Shown here: piece by piece, positions 49,839-63,940 of the stretch | Layout: each line of letters starts with the position of its first letter | Numbering within the stretch: the first letter of the stretch is position 1 | Assembly: GCF_905475395.1 (NCBI RefSeq) | Contig: NC_058341.1 | Location: forward strand, 35,479,501-35,543,500 | Direction: 5' to 3' | Source: Chrysoperla carnea | Taxonomy: Eukaryota > Arthropoda > Insecta > Neuroptera > Chrysopidae | DNA length: 64,000 nucleotides | Translations under genes and position numbers: made by a program | Notes under the pieces: model-generated | Seen by the model: only the letters and a program-made list of their open reading frames with translations | Database searches by the model: none | What the model was told of the DNA's origin: nothing

Positions 49839-50344
49839 TAATTTTTGTTTATTTAAAGCGAGAAATAACTTTTCAGAAAAGCATTACTTCGGTATTTTTT
49901 TATTTTTATATAAATTCTAAAGAAAACACTCCTTAGCATTCAATCGAATCTGTAATAAAAAATGTCAGACTTCATTACAGCGAATCGATGTCGGATTTTG
50001 TCATAAAAATTTTATGAAATGAAATAAAACAGATTAAAATTTAGTGCACATTCAAAGTCAAAAAATTATTATGGTAATTTTATTACATGTCTCTGGGTTT
50101 TTATGTGTCAATAAAAATCAAAGTTTTTTTAGTTCATTTTTACTCTGATGATAGAGAGATGATAGATTCACTAAGAGAAGTTAATTGTCATCGACATCGT
50201 TGTATAGTTGACTATCGGTGAACGGAAACATTACTCTGCAAATATTGCGTTATGATTGTTGCGATATGGTCGTTGAAATTACACATTGGATTTTGGAGGA
50301 AAGATTTTTCTTTAAATACTAAGAAGTCGTCATATTATCTCAGT

Positions 50345-50518
50345 TGATTAAGTATGGTCTGGTGTAGTGCATAGTATATCAACTACACCTCTGAAATTGA
50401 GGAGCTGATAAATGAAATTATCAGCGGAAATAAGGTGGTAAAACACATATATAGTATCGCAATGGGCTCTATAGCCTAAGTGTGTCCTTCGTGAACAGTC
50501 AATATAACCTAACCTAAG
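50345..50518 (+). mobile_element. 5'-truncated SINE copy with AACCTAACCTAA tail
   Basis: It matches the body of the SINE at 20625-20875 in the opposite orientation: GAGGAGCTGATAAATGAAAT, TAAGTGTGTCCTTCGTGAAC, then AGTCAATATAACCTAACCTAA. The tRNA-like head is missing. The short AACCT repeat at the end is the probable SINE tail. Confidence 0.75.
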
Positions 50519-51137
50519 AATGCGTAGAATTCTCATCGACTTCGTGGGCTGCATTCGACTACGGGTGAATGGTGGCAAAATAATCGAAATTATATATTAA
50601 ATTTTTAAGATAATACGATTTCTACGTTGAAAAAGTTTTTTTTTTTTTATATATTGGCAAAAAAAATTTTTCTCATTGTAGATAATGTATTTGAATGATT
50701 TAATATATCCCCTCTTTTCACTGTCTCACATCCATACGTTCTAACATCTTTTAAAGGCAAATAAAATTCTTAAGGAAAAATGTTTTTATTAACAATTTTT
50801 CTAAATTATACAAAAGCATAAAAAGATGTGTGTATTGTTACAACAATGATTGATGTATGTACGAACTAAAGTTTTTCCCTCGTTGAAAATAGAGGGTATA
50901 ACAGACTTTGATAAATTAGACAGGTATTGTTGTAATCCTTTTGCTAAAGGTAGCTGATTTATTATTATTATTTTTTTTTATGCAGGAAATTGTTGGAGCA
51001 TATATGTCGTCTTTTAATATCATTCTTAATTAACACATAAACTACAGATACGCACAAGTACACAGAAATACAATTACTTAGATCGAGAAAAAAATTTTCT
51101 TCAATATACATATAGTGTCTCAAAAAATGTATACACA

Positions 51138-53183
51138 ATTACTAGGTCGTGGGAAAGGTGGCAGCCGCCACCGGCGCAACAGAAATAGAGGCGCAAAACA
51201 AAATGTATGTTTTATACGCAAAACAAACACTTAGTAAAGAATCATGTAAAAGGCGCTCATTAATTTACATAAAGTCAAAGATCTTTTTTAAAACCCACTA
51301 ACTTTGAGCCAGTCTTTTCAGCTGTGATGTTAATTTTTCGCTAGCTATTACCAATGTGCTTAATTCCGGGACCAGGACTCCACATTCTTGAAATCTATTA
51401 GAGCTAGACTAATTTTGACCACAAATTTGAAAAGTATCACCCAAATTTAGTAGGATTACATACTTGGTTTATCAAAATTGGGTAAAATTTGGATGTGATA
51501 GAGCAAAATGAAATTTTTTGGATTTTGATGACGTCATAAAGTAGAAAAATTTGATTTTTTTGGTAACACAGGCAAATTTAATCCGATCTTATTGGAATTT
51601 TTTTTGAAACCCACTGATTTTGGGCCAGTCTTTTCAGCTGTGATGTTAATTTTTCGCTAGCTATTACCAATGTGCTTAATTCCGGGACCAGGACTCCACA
51701 TTGTTGAAATCTATTAGAGCAAGGTTAATTTTGATCACAAATTTGAAAAGTATGACCCAAATTTAGTAGGATTACATACTTGGTTTATCAAAATTGGGTA
51801 AAATTTGGATGTGATAGAGCAAAATGAAATTTTTTGGATTTTGATGACGTCATAAAGTAGAAAAATTTGATTTTTTTGGTAACACAGGCAAATTTAATCC
51901 GATCTTATTGGAATTTTTTTTGAAACCCACTGATTTTGGGCCAGTCTTTTCAGCTGTGATGTTAATTTTTCGCTAGCTATTACCAATGTGCTTAATTCCG
52001 GGACCAGGACTCCACATTGTTGAAATCTATTAGAGCAAGGTTAATTTTGATCACAAATTTGAAAAGTATGACCCAAATTTAGTAGGATTACATACTTGGT
52101 TTATCAAAATTGGGTAAAATTTGGATGTGATAGAGCAAAATGAAATTTTTTGGATTTTGATGACGTCATAAAGTAGAAAAATTTGATTTTTTTGGTAACA
52201 CAGGCAAATTTAATCCGATCTTATTGGAATTTTTTTTGAAACCCACTGATTTTGGGCCAGTCTTTTCAGCTGTGATGTTAATTTTTCGCTAGCTATTACC
52301 AATGTGCTTAATTCCGGGACCAGGACTCCACATTCTTGAAATCTATTAGAGCTAGGTTAATTTTGACCACAAATTTGAAAAGTATGATCCAAATTTAGTA
52401 GGATTACATACTTGGTTTATCAAAATTGGATAAAATTTGGATGTGATAGAGCAAAATGAAATTTTTTGGATTTTGATGACGTCATAAAGTAGAAAAATTT
52501 GATTTTTTTGGTAACACAGGCAAATTTAATCCGATCTTATTGGAATTTTTTTTGAAACCCACTGATTTTGGGCCAGTCTTTTCAGCTGTGTTGTTAATTT
52601 TTCGCTAGCTATCACCAATGTGCTTAATTCCGGGACCAGGACTCCACATTCTTGAAATCTATTAGAGCTAGGTTAATTTTGATCACAAATTTGAAAAGTA
52701 TGACCCAAATTTAGTAGGATTACATACTTGGTTTATCAAAATTGGATAAAATTTGGATGTGATAGTGCAAAATCAGTAGGATTACATAAAAATTGCCAAT
52801 TTTGTTTGTATTACTCTGTAGTATTTACTTTATTTATTATCAACAAAATTTCGACGTTAATCAGTTCCTTGTGCAACATACCCCAGTATCATTTAAAAGA
52901 GTAACGAGTTCCTTGTTTTTTTCGGAATCGTATAGAGAAATCAACACTTTAATTTGACATTCTATCATTTGAATAAATTTAAAAAGTTTATCATTTAAAT
53001 GCACAGACTCTTTAAAGTAAAATGACACGATTATGGCAACTCTCCCCCATTTTGCCTTTCCTTTTATGTTAAATACTATCAATCTACGAATTTTCATCAA
53101 AATCATTAGAGCCGATCCCGATATATATAAGGTGCAATCTACATACTTGCCACCGGCGCTATGTACCCTCGTTACGGCCCTGT
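51138..53183. mobile_element. Possible hAT-like element enclosing the tandem array
   Basis: The right edge, read on the minus strand, begins CAGGGCCGTAACGAGGGTAC, then ATAGCGCCGGTGGCAAG, an end typical of hAT elements. The left edge (ACTAGGTCGTGGGAAAGGTG, then GCAGCCGCC) looks like a diverged counterpart. If so, the 316-bp array is internal to a non-autonomous element. A 112-codon minus-strand frame (52861-53199) crosses the right edge and is not recognisable. The left end and target duplication are unproven. Confidence 0.35.
51281..52772 (+). repeat. 316-bp tandem array, about 4.7 units
   Basis: AAACCCACT recurs at 51291, 51607, 51923, 52239 and 52555, exactly 316 bases apart each time. The last unit stops at about 52772. 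Units 2 and 3 share variants (CATTGTTG, GAGCAAGG) absent from units 1, 4 and 5 (CATTCTTG, GAGCTAG), showing local copying. Four units carry a perfect TGACGTCA palindrome, at 51529, 51845, 52161 and 52477. There are no long open frames. GCCACCGGCGC occurs on both sides of the array, at 51167-51177 and 53149-53159. Confidence 0.95.
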
Positions 53184-55532
53184 TTAATTTATCAAACACA
53201 TATATTGTTTTTTTTCCTGAATAGTGTATTTTTCAATTAAACTGCACCTGTATTTGAATGATGTACGTAAACAACAAAGTCTAATAAAGTTGCTTGACAA
53301 TGAAAGCAAAAATAACGGTGTTTTGTTTATTTAACCTTGCAAATTTGGTTTCAATATCAATATTCTAATGCAAAAGACAAAATAAATATTCATTATAGTA
53401 CTATAAAGTAGTATTATATGACTCATTTGTTCGTTTTCGGTAAGGAAACACAATCATATATTATTTTTAATAAAATTCAGGAGGGATTATATTCATTTTA
53501 TTTACTTTAACATGTATTCAAATTTAGACAAATAATTATTTTACTAGACATTTTAAGTTTCGTAATTACAATCGGTGCAATTACCCATTCTTAAAACTGG
53601 AAGTAATTAATAATTAGCTTGCAGCCTCTAGACAAAATATATAATAATGATAAATACGTCACTAAATAAACCAGATTTTCAAGTTTTTTTATTATTTAGG
53701 GTAAATAGAATAAAAAAAAATTTTTAAATTAATTTTCATTGACGATTCGAAAAATATTTTGCATAGCTCCGAAATACCAGAATCGATTCGAAAAAGATTT
53801 TAGGTGATGTCACAAAAATTAAATAAACGCTAAAAAAATCTGGTTTTTGGATATCGGCAAATATATTATATGATGAGCTTGAGCGCATCGTTTCTAAGAT
53901 ATGGATCAGAATCGCGTACGATAGGTGATTTTTTTTAAGCAATTTCCTACAATACTTAAGAAACTTGTCGTTTAATCTTTCAATCGTAAAATGAACTAAA
54001 TTTTTGTGTTTTCTATTTAATTAGTAAACTACTTTTACTGCAACCCTCTTAGCACATGCCTAATGAAATCACCATATTTGTTTGAATTTCCTTATGCCTA
54101 CCTGGTGTTTCAAGAAGTCTTTATAGAAAATATTATTGCGTGACTTTTGTAACTTTATATAAAAGTCAAATATATTTATGATTATTATAACTTGCGATAA
54201 ATATTATTCTTTTTATGAACCTTTTTAACAACTTTTGAGGCTATTAACAGTTTAGTCATAGTATTCCATTTAAATCTTCAAGTTGGTAATCTCAGTTTAT
54301 TTAGTCACATACCACGGAATTTAAGAGGAAAGTTTTTAACCATGATAGTAGTTAGCTGGTGATCCGTCACACTGTATTGTTTGATTATACATTAAGCCTA
54401 AGCTTTTTCTATCATCGCTTTGTAACCTAGTAAACGTGTCGACGACGCGTCTTCGCGACGTAGCAGAAAGCAAATTGAAATCAGATTAGCAAGCTTATGA
54501 AAACGTCGAAAATATAATATATTTTACAAGTTACGAGCACATTAACGGCAGATACACCTGGTAGCTGGATAACGAACGCAATCTCCATGATTGTAAGCCT
54601 CGAAAATCTTTGTAGGTAGAAACTTGGCTAAGCCTCCACAAACCGTACGAAAAACCTCAATAAAAAGGTTCCCGGTTTCTTTAAACATTATTTATACGGA
54701 AGTTCGAATGTCGAATGAGCAAAAAAAGAAGTTTCTATACTTGATTTCATTAAAATCACGTCAGTTAAAATCACGTCAAAGCATTCAAAGTATACTCATC
54801 TCATGTGGCATAAAGTATACAAATAATTAAACTATCATCACCTTCAATCAACTTAGTAACATTATTTAAAATGATTGAGATGACCGCTATATCTTTCATG
54901 TAATCAACGCAACAGTGTTGATAATACTGAAAGGAAGTTAAAATTATTATTTTTTTCTACGTATAATTTTGTTTTTGTGCATTGTTTTTCATTTCTAGTG
55001 GTTCTAAACTAAGAGTTTGCTATTGTTTTATTTATTATCTTTTAAATGTGTTACTATACTTGTATACTGTCTTTTAATTAATTATTAATATCCAGAACGG
55101 AAGTTGTGGTGTGCAGTCAACCAAATGATACAAAATTAATTTGAGTTTTCCAAGAATTCTTTTTGTTGAGTTAAAAGATTGCATTTTTTATGGATTGGAA
55201 ATGTGGTTTAACCTTGTCTGAAAAATACAATTTCTGGTTTTTATCCTTGAACGTATGAGCTAGAGTAAAGCTTTTTTTAGACGTTTCATTGAAATGAAAC
55301 TTTTGTAAAATTTTGACGATTGTGTTATATTAGATTAAATTTGAGTATAAGGAGTCTAAGTAAAATCTTTGATACTGCGACCAGTTTGATCTAAAATACC
55401 TCCTATTGGATTATATAAATAATGAATTAGTACAATTACAAAATATTTTAGAACTATGTATTACTGAAAGTGGTAATATACCATTATTGTAATATTTCTA
55501 TACTTTTTCGTAAAATTAACCACATATAAAAA

Positions 55533-56147
55533 ACAAGTGAAAAGAAACAATTGACTGAGTTAATTGTTGAAATACCATGCATAGTCAGTGTTGATTTCTT
55601 TATCACATAACACATACAAAAATGTATAGACAGTGTTGATGCGCAATCGTTTGTTTTTATGACGTACCACGTAAATAACAAAAGATATATACCTATATTA
55701 ATACATACTATAAAATTTGCACCTAATTAACGCCCTCGTGAGTAAACAGTGATGTTTACAAAAAAATGTTTCAAACAAAAGTTTTTTATTTTTTTATAAG
55801 GAACATTTTTTTGCATTTAAACTTTTGTTCTATCTATAACGGTTTACAAGATGGGTCCTACGGACCCAAGACCCAATTGACCTATGATGCTCATTTACGA
55901 ACTTGACCTCACTTTTTACGTCCTGAGTACGCTGTAAAAATTTCAGCTCGATATCTTTTTTCGTTTTTGAGTTATCGTGACCACAGACGGACGGACGGAC
56001 GGACGGGCAGCCGGAAATGGACTAATTAGGTGATTTTATGAACAGCTATGACAAAATTTTTTTCCTAGCATCATTATTTTTAAGCGTTACAAACTTGGGA
56101 CTAAACTTAATATACTATGTATATTTCATATATACATGGTATAAAAA
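55533..56147 (+). repeat. Dispersed repeat family A, longest copy
   Basis: Head ACAAGTGAAAAGAAACAATT, body with GTTCTATCTATAACGGTTTA, a clean (GGAC)n run near 55987-56005, and tail CATATATACATGGTATAAAA. It has an extra segment near 55620-55700 that duplicates ACAGTGTTGAT. It is non-coding. Confidence 0.85.
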
Positions 56148-58115
56148 CAAGATATGGTTAAAATTTTACGACACTTTGTATATTTAAACTACTTAAAGTA
56201 GTATGTAATATAAAAATTTATAATAATAATATAACAAAAATTAAAATTATATAAATAATAATAATTATATTCAAATAAATACCAAACACAGTTAGTCATT
56301 ATGAATTCAATCAAATGATAAAAACATTACATGCAATTGAAATAATAATAAAATGCTATTAAACATTTGACATTAATTAAAATATAAAATATGATAATAT
56401 AATAATTCCGTGTTGATCTGTTGGACCATATTTTTTTATGTTATAGCCAGAGAGTTGTCTGTTTAGTCAATCTGAAAGTTTTTTTAGAATATTGCCTCTT
56501 TCAAATCGCCTAACTATACGAATTGTTTTCTTTTGATTCTCGAATTTTCTTCTTATTTATGTCACAAAATCAGAATTCGGTTTAAATTCTTCACATGCTA
56601 CCTACTTTAAAAAAGGGATATTTGTGATTTTTTAATTATCCGAAAGATCACTCAAAGTTTAATTCGTTTGGTTTTCGCTATACCACCATGATTGAGTCAC
56701 CTTTTAGAGGAAAGAATAACTGTTCAATAGTGATTGAAGTCTGACTGGAAATTTTTAAGAAGTCAGGTGGAATCCAAGAACAACTCAATCTTATATTAAC
56801 ATCGAATGATAACTTTGAGTGTCAGATGTCCAAATTCTGGTTTCCGGTACAAGAACGGAAAGTGCAAGTAAAAAGTAGTTTTTACCTGTAGCAGAGTTTA
56901 CCTCCATCGACTTCTTTGATAATCTTTTTTTTTAGGGATAGTATGGTTAATATGTCTAATAATTAGATCAAATAATAAATTTTTAGATTATTAAAACATT
57001 CGTTTCTTCTTTCTATTACTTCTTCAGAAAAAAAAAATGTAAATTAACTTGATCAATTAGCCTTGGGCAAAGCTAGTCAGTCAACCAAGCCTTGATTTAC
57101 TAGCCTAGGCTAACACATGGGAAAATGTTAGTAAACCAAGGATTGATATATTTGGGTGCAGCGTTACCGAAAACTTAGGAAAGGATGATTGGTAAATGTC
57201 TTAGTCTGTATATGTAACAAATTTTGACAGCTATACAGGACGTTTATTAATAAAATTTATTATCAAGATTAATTAAACATTGCTTCGTTAGCGTGCAGAA
57301 AAATTGAGCCGCAGTTTGACATTTTCGATTCTTTATAAAATTTGTTTGCAAGTGCGTATAAGACTTTCTCAAAATTGTGCTATCAGCTCTTGGACTACAA
57401 TATTTTTGATTAGATCAAAATACACACAAATATTTTGGTTTATAAATTATAATTATTGTACAGTTATTTTGTTACAATTATTTTATTATGATTGCAATAA
57501 ATTTTTTAAAGAAATGTTTTTTCATAATAAAATAAAAAATTTTTAAGTTTGAGTCAACGAATTCGAAAATATAGAAGGTTCGGATCAATAAAACGAATTA
57601 ATTGTGGATCTGTGTTCTCTTCTACGATGTAAGAGACAATAAAATGCACAAAATAGAATGGTGGTGACATTAAAATTATATTATAGCAGCAAGTTTAGTA
57701 ATGCATTTAGAGCAAAACATTGTTTCCTACAAAATCAGGTCTTGATCTTAGTCATTTCGTCACGTGTAATCTTCATGCTTACCATTTACACTGCCTTATA
57801 AATGTATGCTAAAAAACCCAAATAAATAGAAACTGACTGAGTCATAAGTAAACCCCCAAGAAGTTGAATTAATGTGCATCGTATTTCATCATTCGTTCAT
57901 TTTACCATTCGTATTCATAACTTTGGTAAGGTATTATAATAAACATGAGTAATTATAATTTCTGTTATTATTATTATTAACTAAATATAATTATTATATA
58001 AAATGGGCTCAGTCACCGGATTTTTCAATTATATAATAATGTGAAAAATGCAAATTGACTATTTTACAAATTTAATTTATATTTTTCAATTAAATTTATC
58101 TACTAGTTAAATTTT

Positions 58116-58156
58116 GCTTTCATGTTAATAGTCAACATGACTATTAACATGAAAGC
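58116..58156. repeat. Perfect 19-bp inverted repeat with a 3-base loop
   Basis: GCTTTCATGTTAATAGTCA, then ACA, then the exact reverse complement TGACTATTAACATGAAAGC. There are no mismatches. Confidence 0.95.
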
Positions 58157-59727
58157 AGTTAGAATAAGTGTATTATTTAATAATCCAAAATATAAATAGT
58201 AGAGCAATTTCTTTTAGTTTAGATACTATGGAATTTGGAAAAAATGTCCGTTTACGAAATTACTTTGGTTGTATTAGAATACGACTTCATGTTTGGAGCA
58301 ATCTGCAATTAAAATTTTCATGTGAATGGCCTTTTAAGCAAATCTTTCAGATATTTGGTTGGTAAATGATTGTAAATAAAATCACTGCACCCTTAAAGGC
58401 AGCAAAAATTTCTTTGTCAATTATAAAAAACTATTTATCACAGGAAATTTCCAAAGCCCTGAGAAGGCAACATCAATCCGGTTTACTATCACGTAGGCAC
58501 ACGCCTTTCACAAATAAATGTATGTACTCGTGGTTTTCGTGATTTAGAATGAGTTAGGGGATAAATAGACAGGCAGACAGACAGACACGGATAGCTTTTT
58601 TTTAACAATGGGTCTATGTATATATCATATTTGGGTACACTCGTTAAAAATATCATCTTGATTCAACTGTATGATTTTCTCAATTTACCAGAACTTGCTG
58701 AAACTACGGCCATAGCTGCTACTTGATCGATCGGCGTTTCGTTTCCCCACTTTACATCGTTTTTGTACGGTTGCCTTGCATTAATCAAGCAGGTACATTT
58801 TTTGATGCCACAGTAAGGACTATTACTTATCGGGCTCTTATATGTATAGTTAAGATATTTCGTACATAAATAAGTTTGATTTAATGGCACATGGCGCGAC
58901 TGACTCCTGGTATGTGTATAGTTATTAAATTATAATACCTATAATTCAAACTAACCGGCTTCTACTTTGTTTTCTTTATATTTTGTTAATGCTTATTGCT
59001 TTTTGAATATAATACTTATGTCCGGAAGTTTGCGTCTACAAGATTGTTTGATTTCCGTTTCATAAAATGGTAATTTTTCTATATAATCAAAATGTTTGGG
59101 TTTATAAAATTTTTTGCTTAACAGATGAAAGCAAATTTGTTTGAATAATTTCTTTTCATTATACTTAAGATTACTTTATTTTTTATTTTACCAGAATACA
59201 GAAACTGGTAATTGTTCAAAATGCATTCAAATACCTTTATTTCGTTCTCTCTTTCCATGAGTGCAGAATTGATTGGACAAAAATAAGCTGATTGACGCAA
59301 AAAGAAGATAATTTTGTATTCAAAATTTAATTTCTAAATTAGTACTTTACTTTCAAATGACGGTGTTGATAGTAAAAACTAAATTAAAGTTTGGAAAAAC
59401 GTGGTTAGAAATAATAGAAGTCTAGTAAACTTGGTAACAAAATGAATTGTATTGAAAAATAATTTAAGTAATCTGATCAAGCTTTAAATTATTAAAATAC
59501 TTTGGCTAACATACGGTTTGTGAAAGCAAATATAAATTGAAAACTATTGATTCATAAATATAGTTTTACAAGGTGGTTTAAAAGTATTAATTTATCTCGA
59601 CATTTAAAGCTACGAATTCTTTCTATTTCTAATTTATTTAAGTAGTATTGACTACAGAAACTGTGATGAAAATTGTGGTTTAAAAATTATGCTCTTGGCC
59701 TCGATATCATGACCAAAGAATACAATG

Positions 59728-59992
59728 TAGAGTTGCCAACTCAAAGTTCCAGGAATTCGGGAGATAAACCAAAAAATCGAGAGATAGTGAAATTAATTTA
59801 ATTGTAGCACCGAATTATAATACTGTTTGATATTTTTGATGTTTTGTTTACTCACTTTTTCCATAATTAAATATTTAAATAAATATGCTTCAAATAATTT
59901 AAAATAAAAGCTGCTCAAAATTGATAGCGGGAGTCGGAGGAGACTACACGATTTCAGGAGTCCCCCAATCAAATCTGGATAGTTGGAAACCT
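59728..59992. mobile_element. Possible hAT-like remnant
   Basis: GAGTTGCCAACTCAAAGTTC at the left, and at the right a reversed GGTTTCCAACTATCC. Internal GGGAG...GGGAGTCGGAGGAG motifs resemble known insect repeats. The inverted ends are short and imperfect, so this is a weak call. Confidence 0.3.
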
Positions 59993-62900
59993 TATACCTT
60001 ACATGGTTTGAAGAACAAGACCAAGTCTTTTTTATCGTTTTTCAAGACTTAAATTCAATTAGTATTTAAGCACAGAGTACCGTCAAAGGGGCTCAAAGCC
60101 TTATACTTTCATAGAATATTGGATATGGTCGGATAAAAGTTTGTATACTCTGTCTACATCAGGAGGAGATAAGATAATCATATTTTTGGTTGTACAATTA
60201 TATTACATTTTGAAAATGTTCATTTTAGTATCCTAACGGAAATTTATTCTCCATTTTTCGAGCTCTAAGTTCTTACATGCAAGACTAATCATAAAATGCT
60301 AATGCAAAGACTATGTGTATGAGAGCAAGATACAGACTTAATCTACAATCCAGACCGAGACAGTTGAAATCAATCTTCAGATTTAATTGAAATTCTGAAC
60401 TACATCCAGCTCCAATTGCATACAGTGGTTACTTCAACAGCATGCAAACAAAGGAGCATCCCGATGTGAATGTCTTAAACAAATTTTTGTCAACGTTGAA
60501 GATAAGAAGGTCTTCTTAATTGCTGTTTAATTTATAAAGCCCCGTTGTTTGTTGGTCAATTGAGACAGTCTTCAATTGATATTTATTGACTATCAAAAAC
60601 TGCCATATTAGAGATGGTTTTTGGACTACTCTTGTGTTTGCAAAGGTATATCCTTAAATAAAACACCCGGTATAATTCTTTAATAATTATTGTGAGTGTT
60701 ATTTATTCACATATTATGACAATTGAAGTAATGTATATATAATATGAAGGTTATGGTTGATTGATTTGATATTTGATTTACCTAAACCAACAAATCAACT
60801 TAAACATATACTCATAGCTATATATTGAGTGAATGTGTGTACTCATAATATTATTTAAATCCAAGTCATGTAATATATTAACTGTTTTTTTGTATTAAAT
60901 ATTAGTTTATAACTAATATTGTTGTAGGCGTTTCTTCATAAATATTATTGTTGTTTGATTATTATTTCAATTTATAAATATTGTATACAAAATGTAAGTC
61001 GAATCAATGTGTTTATTGTGCTGAGTCTATTAAGTTGGCAATTCTACTCTATTGAGAGGAAAAGTAATCGCTACGAATGAAATTATCTAGAGATCATTGG
61101 GAAACATGAGAGTACAACGAACTATAGGAAATAGCTTCATTGTTAGAAGCATGATTAGAATTATGAATTGAATTCAAGCTTTATAAATTAAAAACCTATT
61201 TTTAAGTTTTATCCACTCCCATTCTTCAGAATCTTTTTGTTAATGGAGGGCACAAACGCATTTCACGTCTGAATCTGTCTTTTATTAAACAAGATGCTCC
61301 TTAATTTGCAAAATCAAAGCGCGTTTATCGCAATCCCTTGATTACTGGGATTTTACACATGTCATTCGACAAACTAAGATGTAACTGCAAACAACAGCTA
61401 GACCATTTGTCTGTGTTCGGTTGAAACTGACTACGATACAGCAGAGAGAGGTAATAGGCCTCATAAGGCTTTTGTGAGGACGATGAAACCTTTATGCATG
61501 CTAATTACGCTTATAAAAGCTTGCAGCGAGTCAAATATCAAATGTTTATGTGGGTAATTCCGACAAAAAACTGTCTCTGCCCTCGGCAGAATGCTATAGC
61601 TTATTTTTCCTAAAACCTTTAGGCGTATGTGCCACGGAATCATCTTCGCTACACCTCCTGTTGCCATTTATATTATTAAAAGAAGCACGAGTAGAGACTA
61701 GACAGTCCGCACGAGTTACACATACTGTTTTTTCTACGAATCAGGGGCCAAGTTTTCGTTTTGCACCATTTCCATACTACGGCAAGTAGATAATTATTCA
61801 TTGAGGGAGAAAAATCTATTCTTCACTCACAAATGATCATTCGTACGTCAAGTAACTTTGGCGCAAGGAACAATTATTCATTTGTAACACTAGAAGCAGT
61901 GCGGAAATAGAGTACCTATACTTACCTTCGCATAGGTAAACACATATTTTTCACTGTTGGTTCATAATGATTGATAATTTTAATATTAGTTTTTCATTTT
62001 CCCTATATTTATTTAGCTCATTCATAATCTCCCCCATGTTCATTGAACATTCTCCCAGACCAATCATATTCTGTGATATAAGCTGGTCTCTAATATCAAA
62101 TAAATGAGATCACATTGCAATATTTTGCTCATAAATTTATTACCTTGTGACATATTTATCCAATAAAATTTTAATTACTTTCAGGAATGTTTAACAATAG
62201 TTATTTTTATTATCAATCTTTTATATAACCGAACTTTATAGACATTTGCTCACGGCAGCAGCTATACAGACCTTACATTTTAATAAAAATTTTATAGTCA
62301 ACAATTTGATAAGTTGCTATCGGGTTTTATTCATTCGTACACTCGTATCGGTATATATATTCTAATATACATTTTACCGTATGAAATAATATATATTTAT
62401 GTTCTGAAAATGGTATATAATTTCCTTAAGCCATTTTTGTAAATTGTTTTGATACTTATATTCCAATTAAATAGTTTTTTTGTTAGTAAAATTAGTGTTT
62501 GAGAGAATCTTAATGTTATACTAATAATGATGTCAGTTAAGTCTAATGTTTAAAATAATCTGATGGGAGTATCAATTCACAGATTGATTGTTCCCGTCTA
62601 ATTTTTTAACACAAGCGGACCTCTACCAAAAAAGATTTGACGTATTGGTCTGTCAATCTGTTCAGCTTTAAAGATTATAACCTTTTTACATTTATTGAAA
62701 TATTTTTTCTAGTTCTTATAAGAACAACTGGATCAATATTATTTCATGTCTGGAAAGATATTGTTGTGAATGGAACCAAGCTTATAGAGGAAAACATATT
62801 CTTGAAATAAATTCGAATAAAATTTGGCTAAAATGAGACGACATTTCTCAAGCCTGGGTGTGAATAAAAACGTTGTCTTAAAAACTAAGACTGGATTTAT

Positions 62901-63940
62901 TAATTTTGTACAATACTTGATTGATTAGCTTTAGGCAAAATTTTTAAACTTTGGGCATTGATGACACAGGATTTTTTTAAAAGTATTACTCTTGACTAAA
63001 TTGCCCAACTATTTTAAAAAATGCGACCTTACCGAAAAATAAATTAGTTAAAATATATTCTTTACTGAAAAGTTAGAAATTGAACCCCTCCTACTTTCGT
63101 GACCCAGCTTCTCATTTTCTGTAAAACTTACCTCTAAAAAATATAATGTCGAAAAGTTAAATCTCCTCTTTAAGTAATTGATCTATTATTTAAAACAAGC
63201 AAGAAACCAAAAAAATAAGAAAAAAGTTAAGATAAAAAGAAGGCAATGAACTGCAGGCGTTACGTTTCTTTATCCTCTTCTTCTCTGTTATACTTTGTCG
63301 CGCTATGAAATACGCCATGTATTGTATAACTGGTCTCTAAGATTTAAAATGTAGGAAAAATAATTAAAATGCGAAAAAATGAAAAGTAAATACAAGAGAA
63401 AAAAAAAATGCTGAAAACTTAAGGATTTAAGTCTTTTGTTAGACATTAAAAAAAATTTTCCCCAAGTATAATATTGTTTAAAAACACATCTCACGTAAAA
63501 AGAAGTTTACGTATATATGTATACAAAATAATATCAGCTTTCAAGAAAAATGTATAAAAAATGCATTTTATTTATGAAAAACACATACTATATCGTGTAG
63601 AGTATTTGTAAGGGAGTGTCTGGAACAGCAATGACTATAATTTTCAAACACAACAACCCTTATCATGACGTGTCTAGCTCATTTGAACAGAGCGATCACA
63701 GTATGGTATGTTTTTAGTGCCGGTGGATAAATGCATCACATCATACAGTCAAGGTACTATTAATGTTTATTCTCCATGACAGTGTTGGGCTGTGAAATTG
63801 TGATTCAGAAACTTAGACGATTTATGAAAATATCTTTTTGAAGTTTGTTTAAGATTTGTTAAAGTTTATGTTTCATGGCACTGTAGACGGATAAAAATTT
63901 GAGTCATCTCATTGAAATCATCAAAATAACGGATTCGATA

